A stretch of DNA of 7,038 nt from CAYXVB01 sp964467785 (lineage in GTDB: Bacteria > Bdellovibrionota > UBA1018). Location: contig CAYXVB010000186.1 of assembly GCA_964467785.1 (NCBI GenBank), forward strand, positions 1-7,038, in the 5' to 3' direction. The number at the start of each line of letters is the position of its first letter. The first letter of the stretch is position 1. The notes under the pieces are model-generated. The model was given only the letters and a program-made list of their open reading frames with translations. It did no database searches and had not been told where the DNA came from. Of this stretch, positions 1-4,752 are shown piece by piece. The translations under genes and the position numbers were made by a program.

Positions 1-2
1 GC

Positions 3-1639
3 ATTCCTTTCATGTGCGTGGAGAGCCGTTCCGGTTACTGGCTCGCGGAGGAGGAAGCTACTCTCGTCTATCTCCTCTACCGCCTTCTAACCCACCCGAA
101 CGTCAGGGTCCGAGGCCAAAACCTCCTCTACGACTGCCAGTATACCTACCGCCACTGGCACTTCGTCCCTCATGTCGCCCAGGACACGATGATCGCCCAC
201 CACTCGACGTTCTGCGGGCTGCCGAAGTCGCTCGCCTTCCAAGCGTCGATGTATTGCGACCACTACGTCTACTGGAAGGACGACGGCAAGACCTGGGAGA
301 AGAACGTCTCCGAGGATCAGCTCTGGCGGTACAACGCCATTGACTGTGTGAGGACTCGCGAGTGCGGAGAGACGGCGACGAAGAACCTCGAGAAGCTCGG
401 CCTCGTCGAGGTGGACCGCTTCCAGCAAGAGTTCTTCTGGCCGGTTCTCCAGTGCATGCAACGAGGCGTCGCGATCGATAAGAAGCTTCGAGCGCAATTC
501 GCCCTCACGCTGGAAGAGGAGATCGCTGCCCGGGAGGTGTATTTCCGCCGGGTCCTCGGCCACCCGCTGAATCCGAAGTCGCCCCTCCAGATGAAGGCGC
601 TCTTCTACGACGACCTGAAGTGCAAGCCGAACTGGAAGCGCCAACCGGGGATGCCGCCGACCCTCACGTGCGATGACAAGGCTCTGGAGAAAATCTCTCA
701 TGAAGAACCCATCCTCCGACCCCTCATCCGGCGAATCCAAGAGTACCGAAGCCTCGGTGTGTTTCTATCCACATTTGTCCTTGCCCCTCTCGACATTGAT
801 GGAAGAATGCGCACGAGCTATAATATCTGTGGTACTGAGACATTCCGGTTCTCATCTTCTGAGAATGCCTTTGGGAGCGGCACCAACCTTCAGAATATCC
901 CTAAAGGTGGAGATGATGACGAGTCCGGCCTCGTCTTGCCAAACGTCCGATCCATCTTCGTGCCCGATCCCGGATTCACCATCTTCGACACCGACCTGAG
1001 CAAGGCGGACTTGAGGATCGTCGCTTGGGAGGCGAACGAACTCGAGATGAAGGCGATGCTCCGCGAGGGCCGCGACCCTTATGTCGAAACCGCCAGGGAG
1101 TTTCATCGTGACCCGACCCTTCAAAAGACTCGCGCTGATGGCAGCGAGGACCCTCGGTACAAGCAGTTCAAGAGCTTCTGCCACGGAACTCATTACCTGG
1201 GAACTCCGCATGGTCTCGCGCAGCGACTCGGCCTTACCGTCCACACCGCCGAGCGAACTCAGCGTTGGTATCTTGGAAAGTATCCTGCGATTCGCCGATG
1301 GCAAGAGGACTTTAAGGCTCGTGTTGCCTCTCGGCGGTTCGTTGAGAATGTCTTCGGGTACCGACGGTACTACTTCGATCGTCCTGACGATGCGATGTTC
1401 CGCGAAGCTATTGCATGGCTTCCTCAGTCCACTGTTGCGCTCTACATCAACAGGATCTGGATGAACATCTTCAAGAAGTATCCGTACATTTGGATTCTTC
1501 TGCAGGTGCACGATTCGCTGGTAGGGCAGTTCCCGACGTTCCGGAAGGAGGAGGCGTTAAGGGATATCAAAGAAGCGGGAAATATCGTACTGCCGTACGA
1601 AGACCCACTGATCATCCCCATGGGGATCAAGACGAGTGA
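3..1639 (+). CDS. Phage family A DNA polymerase with 3'-5' exonuclease domain (partial at both ends)
   Basis: Template-directed DNA synthesis with proofreading, the phage replicative polymerase. The frame is open to the left edge (Ile-Pro-Phe precede the Met at 12), so that Met is probably internal. Numbering from it: the exonuclease domain keeps motif Exo II (N37, D41 in GQNLLYD) and Exo III (Y107, D111 in YNAID); Exo I lies outside the window. The polymerase domain follows: TFRFSS (R279) and NLQNIP (about 292-297); motif A FDTDLSKADLR with catalytic D328; motif B around K387-HGTHY395; motif C VHDSLV with H500 and D501. The sequence stops in the gap just after IPMGIKTS, which is close to the usual C-terminus of phage homologues, so probably only a short tail is lost. 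Odd points are His at the position of E. coli F762, Asp for the motif A Glu, and a patch of A/T-ending codons at 747-911. Family assignment is very secure. Confidence 0.96.
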
Positions 1640-1739
1640 NNNNNNNNNNNNNNNNNNNNNNNNNNNNNNNNNNNNNNNNNNNNNNNNNNNNNNNNNNNNN
1701 NNNNNNNNNNNNNNNNNNNNNNNNNNNNNNNNNNNNNNN
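1640..1739. other. Assembly gap (100 N)
   Basis: Exactly 100 undetermined bases, the conventional placeholder for a scaffold join of unknown size. The polymerase frame before it and the helicase-like frame after it differ, so any reading frame drawn across it is an artefact. The polymerase stop codon and the start of the next gene are hidden here, and the true gap could also hold small genes. Confidence 0.99.
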
Positions 1740-2941
1740 CCCGACGCCTCGGTAACTGGCTCCACTCCTACCTTCGCTACAACGAAGGGACGGAGGCGCC
1801 CAAGCTCTTCCACTTCTGGATCGGCGTCTCCACCATCGCGGGGGCGCTCCGCAAACATGTCTGGCTCGACATGATCCGCTTCAAGTGGACGCCGAGCTTC
1901 TACATCATCTTGGTGGCGCCGCCGGGGGTTGCGACCAAGACCACGACCCTCGATACGGGCCATTCACTTCTGAGGAAGATCGCCGGCATCAAGTTCGGCC
2001 CGGACATCGTGACGTGGCAAGGGCTGGTGAAGAAGTTCGCAGAGTCGCAGGAAGAGTTCGCCTTCGGTGAAGAGTATCACCCGATGTCGGCTTTGACGAT
2101 TGGGTCGGGAGAGCTAGGGAACCTCCTCAACCCCCGCGACCCGGACATGGTGAATCTCTTGATTACCTTGTGGGACGGCAAGTCGCGCATCGACAAAGAA
2201 ACCAAGATGTCGGGGAACGAAACCATCTCGGCGCCGTGGGTTAACCTGGCGGGGTGTACGACTCCAGACTGGATAGCGAACAACGTCCCCCCAAGCATGG
2301 TTGGCGGCGGATTCGTCTCCCGCTGCATCTTCATCTACCGCGACGAGAAGGAGAACTTCGTTGCATGGCCCGACGAGGTGGCGCCGAGCGAAGTCGCCTC
2401 TCTCGAGGAGGACCTTCTTGCCGACCTCGAACACATCGCAGTGAACCTCATCGGGCCGATGACCCTTACCCCGGCGGCCCGCAAGTGGGGAAGGGAATGG
2501 TACGAACGCCTCTGGGGAGTCGAGGCCAAAGCCGCGAGCGATGATCAAGTCAAAGGGTATCTCGCGCGCAAGCAGGGCCACCTCGTGAAGACCTCCATCG
2601 TGCTGTCGGTCTCCCGCGGCGACTCAATGCTGATTGAGGAAGACGACCTCAAGCTCGCCGACCTCATGCTCAAGGACGTGGAGTCGAGCTATTCGAAAGT
2701 CTTCTCCCGAATCGGGATGAACGACTTCTCCGCGAGAGTCTCTCGCGTCCTCGAGGTAGTGAAGCGGGCAGGGCGAATCACCTACGTCGATTGCTACCGC
2801 CAAGTCCATGCGTGGTTGGCAGACCCCAAGGAGTTCGGCGCCGCCATCGATGGGCTGGTGAGGTCGGGCCAAATCAAGATCGACGCGGCCGGGGCGGCGG
2901 AGCCGATGAAGTGGTCCCTGGTGTACGTTGACCGGGTATAA
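1740..2941 (+). CDS. DUF3987-type phage helicase/primase-like P-loop ATPase (5' partial)
   Basis: Likely an ATPase acting in phage DNA replication, of the DUF3987 type often found beside phage polymerases and annotated as helicase or primase-associated. The frame is open from the gap (first codon at 1742), so the Met at 1871 is internal: the 43 residues before it already show the family's pre-P-loop region (LFHFWIGVSTIAGALRKHVW). Counting from the 1871 Met: a P-loop-like APPGVATKTTT with K23, a candidate acidic catalytic site in IGSGELG (E81), a sensor-like NLAGCTTPDW (about 125-134), and GGGFVSR with a possible arginine finger at R151. The C-terminal ~70 residues look like a winged-helix domain (SRVLEVVKRAGRITYVD, then GLVRSGQI). 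Visible length is 399 residues. The TAA stop (2939-2941) lies inside an inverted repeat. The Walker A is not the textbook GxxxxGK[ST]. Family assignment is from pattern memory; the exact activity is inferred. Confidence 0.83.
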
Positions 2942-2956
2942 TCCCGCAATTATACC
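2928..2956 (+). promoter_or_regulatory. Possible sigma70-like promoter overlapping the inverted repeat
   Basis: TTGACC (2928-2933, 5 of 6 to the -35 consensus) is separated by exactly 17 nt from TATACC (2951-2956, 4 of 6 to the -10 consensus). Transcription would start near 2962, at the ATG of the HTH gene, giving a leaderless or almost leaderless message, which fits the lack of a visible Shine-Dalgarno there. The perfect TATAAT at 2937-2942 is not well spaced from any good -35 box. Chance is a serious alternative because the region also encodes protein. Confidence 0.25.
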
Positions 2957-2959
2957 CGG
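2932..2959. repeat. Perfect 11-bp inverted repeat / hairpin between genes
   Basis: CCGGGTATAAT (2932-2942) and its exact reverse complement ATTATACCCGG (2949-2959) flank a 6-nt loop, CCCGCA. The left arm contains the TAA stop of the upstream gene and the right arm ends 2 nt before the next ATG. No T-run follows on either strand, so it is not a textbook intrinsic terminator. It could be an operator, an attenuating or translation-blocking hairpin, or an mRNA end-protecting stem. The structure is seen directly; the role is not known. Confidence 0.9.
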
Positions 2960-2961
2960 CA

Positions 2962-3225
2962 ATGGCACGCCCGACCGTGATCTCCCTGGTGACCGAAGGG
3001 CTCGGCTACTGCTGTACCTGGTTCTTCTTCAAGCATTTCCGCCAGACCTCCCTCATCGCGGCGAGGCTCGGTGTCTCGGATCGCGCCGTGAGGCTGGCGA
3101 AGGAGCGGGTCGACTCGGGGGAAGATGTGTGCAAGAGGTGCGAGCGGTGCCTCCACGCCCGCATCACCCTTGAGAAGTCGCCTCGTCAGAAGCTTCTCGA
3201 GCGCTCGAACCAGGCGGAGGAGTGA
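2962..3225 (+). CDS. Small helix-turn-helix protein with a C-terminal Cys cluster
   Basis: A basic 87-residue protein, unnamed. Residues about 28-50 (TSLIAARLGVSDRAVRLAKE) read as a helix-turn-helix: an Ala-rich first helix, the Gly-Val-Ser turn and a recognition-like helix. It is followed by a possible metal site CKRCERC (C57, C60, C63) with H65 close by; C17-C18 lie in the N-terminal part before an aromatic stretch (WFFFKHF). Suggested role is DNA binding, perhaps a regulator or replication accessory; this is inference. It is the last gene of the plus-strand replication block, starting 20 nt after the DUF3987-like gene. No Shine-Dalgarno precedes ATG 2962, which sits 2 nt after the inverted repeat; an in-frame stop at 2929-2931 limits the 5' end, and GTG at 2977 is the next alternative start. 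Its 3' end overlaps the convergent tail gene by 40 bp. Confidence 0.7.
   Translation: MARPTVISLVTEGLGYCCTWFFFKHFRQTSLIAARLGVSDRAVRLAKERVDSGEDVCKRCERCLHARITLEKSPRQKLLERSNQAEE
3169..3201. repeat. Imperfect hairpin near the convergent gene ends
   Basis: 3169-3178 can pair with 3192-3201 in plus-strand RNA: ten pairs including two G-U, around a 13-nt loop. Overlapping it are two perfect palindromes, AGAAGCTTCT (3188-3197) and TCGAGCGCTCGA (3197-3208). It lies at the 3' ends of both convergent genes, where a bidirectional transcription stop would be useful, but no T-tract follows on either side. Function is unproven. Confidence 0.4.
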
Positions 3226-4412
3226 CCGGAGAACTTCTCGAGGACGAGGAAGCTGCCCGCCGGAGGGTTGGCGTTGGTCGCCCCCTTGAGGAAGAAGTTC
3301 GTCCCATGCTGCAGCGTCGTGTTGGCGTCGCCGAACATGAGGTCGACCACCCCGCTGGTCTGGCTCGCGGGAAGGGACAGGTTCGTCATCGTCGTCGACG
3401 AAGCGTTCGTGACGTATCCGTAGCTCCCGCCGAGCGTCGGGGTGGCGCCGGTCACCGCCGAGCGAGGATAGGACTGCATCCCGCCGATCTGGAGGCCAGT
3501 CGCAAGGGCGATGTTGAAGTAGGCTCGCCTCGCCCCCATCGTCATGCCGACGGTGAGGTCGGAGGTCAGGCTTCCCACACCGTAGAACTCGACGTCACCG
3601 TCTTCCCATCGCTCGGAGAACGTCGAGTCGATGTTGATGGCGGGGAACTTGTAGTCCCAGACGCACGAGCCGTCGGTGATCCCTGTTCCCGTGCCGGTGG
3701 GAGCGGAGCTTCCACTCGTCCCGCCCGTCGTCGCGAGGTAGATCTTTCCGCTGTCGGAGGCGACGTAGTCCCCCAGCGAGTACGCCGTTCCGGCGGCCCA
3801 CTCTTGTGGGTTCTTGATGGCGACGGAGTAAGGGGTCTGGACCCTCTCGCTTATCATCCAGCGGTTCGAGCCCTCGTCCTTCTTGTGCTGGCGGACGAGC
3901 GTCGTCAGCAAATCGTTCTCGTAGTTCAGCCCAATGGCGAACTGCTCCGTCGCGAACCTTCCCGTGCCGGAGGTTGTCCCACCGCCGAGGTTCATGTAGG
4001 TACGGGCGGGATGATGCTTCGAGGCGAGGATGTCGTTGAAGTCGTCGCTGGCAGTGTCGCCGGAGAAGACGATCCGCACCTTCTGCACGCCGCCTGGGGA
4101 GTGCCCGATGTTGACGCTCGACTCGTCCACCAGCACGATGCCGGTAGGCACCGCCGCGTAGACTGTCGTCATGGTGAACTTCGTGCCGTAGGAGATGTAC
4201 AGCACCCCTCTCCATCCGGCGGTCCCGAGGGTCCCGAGGAGACTCACCATCGCCGCGGTCTGGTCGGTGCCGTCGGCGAGGATTCCCCGCGAGTAGACGT
4301 CGATCCTGCCAACGCCGGAGACGTTCTTCTTCAGGTACGTTGCATCGTTGACGTCCTGGGCCCAGGCGGCCTCCATGACGGTGCGCTTGTCGGTGAATGT
4401 GGTGCTGCTCAT
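3186..4412 (-). CDS. Phage tail fibre / tailspike-like protein with a carbohydrate-binding-like insert
   Basis: Predicted virion adsorption protein of 408 residues. The N-terminus (FTDKRTVMEAAW.QDVND.TY, about 6-26) resembles the attachment start of podovirus tail fibres. Residues about 36-85 (RIDVYSRGILADGTDQTAA) look like the opening of a pectate-lyase-type beta-helix spike. Residues about 205-254 fit a small carbohydrate-binding-like module common in phage tails: WAAGTAYSLGDYV, then Y225, GTSG..APTG, and TDG...W252. The C-terminus (NPPAGSFLVLEKF... SAWFERSRS) matches my recollection of podovirus fibre ends. No catalytic residues can be assigned. ATG 4412-4410 shares one base with the preceding gene's TGA (4414-4412) and has GAGG at 4421-4418, so translation is probably coupled. 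It is short for a spike, and its last 40 bp overlap the convergent HTH gene. The adsorption role is inferred. Confidence 0.8.
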   Translation of the reverse strand: MSSTTFTDKRTVMEAAWAQDVNDATYLKKNVSGVGRIDVYSRGILADGTDQTAAMVSLLGTLGTAGWRGVLYISYGTKFTMTTVYAAVPTGIVLVDESSVNIGHSPGGVQKVRIVFSGDTASDDFNDILASKHHPARTYMNLGGGTTSGTGRFATEQFAIGLNYENDLLTTLVRQHKKDEGSNRWMISERVQTPYSVAIKNPQEWAAGTAYSLGDYVASDSGKIYLATTGGTSGSSAPTGTGTGITDGSCVWDYKFPAINIDSTFSERWEDGDVEFYGVGSLTSDLTVGMTMGARRAYFNIALATGLQIGGMQSYPRSAVTGATPTLGGSYGYVTNASSTTMTNLSLPASQTSGVVDLMFGDANTTLQHGTNFFLKGATNANPPAGSFLVLEKFSGHSSAWFERSRSF

Positions 4413-4741
4413 CAGGTCCTCGGGTCGTTGAACCAGTCGTCAATTGGGGGCTCATACCCCACGATGGAGCAGCCGACGATCGCCCTTCCAGCGACCGCCG
4501 ACCGCCCCGCCAAGGTACAGACGTCCTCGACGAAGACGTCAGGGGGATTCCGGACAAACTCCGGCGTTGGGTTTTCCTTCACTGCCCGCACGAAGTCTTG
4601 GGGATGGCGAGGTTCCCAGTGCTCAGGACACACCATCCACCCATTCCACTGCTTGCGAAGCTCGCTTCCCTTCCTCTTCGCCCCGCAGCGGTCGCAGCGA
4701 GCGTTCCAATAGCCGAGGCGGAAGTAGTCAGCCTTGCCCAT
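4412..4741 (-). CDS. Small Cys/His zinc-ribbon-like phage protein
   Basis: A 109-residue protein of a family often seen in phage structural clusters; its function is not known to me. It shows CDRCG (C16, C19) followed by MVCPEHWEPRHPQDF (C38, H41), a plausible four-ligand zinc site, with WEPRHPQDF as the family hallmark. The C-terminal half holds two more Cys (in EDVCTLAGRS and VGCSIVGY) and a Pro/Asp-rich end. It lies between the giant internal-virion-like gene and the tail fibre gene, 9 nt after the former and overlapping the latter by 1 nt, so it is almost certainly translated in the same late operon. ATG 4741-4739 is supported by AGGAG at 4752-4748, six nt upstream. A minor virion or tail-assembly part is a fair guess from context only. 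Confidence 0.88.
   Translation of the reverse strand: MGKADYFRLGYWNARCDRCGAKRKGSELRKQWNGWMVCPEHWEPRHPQDFVRAVKENPTPEFVRNPPDVFVEDVCTLAGRSAVAGRAIVGCSIVGYEPPIDDWFNDPRT
4418..4421 (-). promoter_or_regulatory. Shine-Dalgarno site of the tail fibre gene
   Basis: GAGG on the minus strand, 5 nt before ATG 4412 and inside the last codons of the small Cys/His gene. Together with the TGATG stop/start overlap it supports this start and coupled translation. Confidence 0.65.
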
Positions 4742-4747
4742 GGAGGT

Positions 4748-4752
4748 CTCCT
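4748..4752 (-). promoter_or_regulatory. Shine-Dalgarno site overlapping a stop codon
   Basis: AGGAG on the minus strand shares two bases with the TAG stop (4753-4751) of the giant virion gene and lies 6 nt before ATG 4741. It fixes the start of the small Cys/His gene and suggests re-initiation by ribosomes finishing the upstream gene. Confidence 0.75.

Noticed and set aside
12..1874. Single 620-residue protein across the N-run
   Set aside because: The last ~45 residues are an out-of-frame reading of the DUF3987-like gene; the frame continuity is only an effect of the gap being 100 N.
2932..2959. Intrinsic terminator
   Set aside because: The stem is good, but neither strand has a T-run after it and the next gene starts 2 nt downstream. 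Kept as an inverted repeat of unknown role.
2949..2978. Minus-strand promoter using the TATAAT at 2954-2949
   Set aside because: No acceptable -35 box at 16-18 nt spacing, and it would only drive antisense transcription of the DUF3987-like gene.
3160..3240. tRNA-like or attachment-site remnant, because the tail fibre C-terminus (GHSSAWFERSRSF) resembles a translated tRNA
   Set aside because: The D-stem does not pair, there is no usable anticodon arm, no T-loop arm and no CCA end; the peptide ending also fits normal podovirus fibre C-termini.
3595..4557. Minus-strand alternative frame of 320 codons through the tail fibre gene
   Set aside because: Extremely Arg/His-rich low-complexity translation, overlapping two better supported genes in another frame.
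3222..4712. Long open frame (496 codons) antisense to the tail fibre and Cys/His genes
   Set aside because: Its composition is Arg/Gly/Val/His-rich without recognisable motifs, as expected from the shadow of GC-rich codons. The opposite strand has good start sites, coupling and recognisable families.
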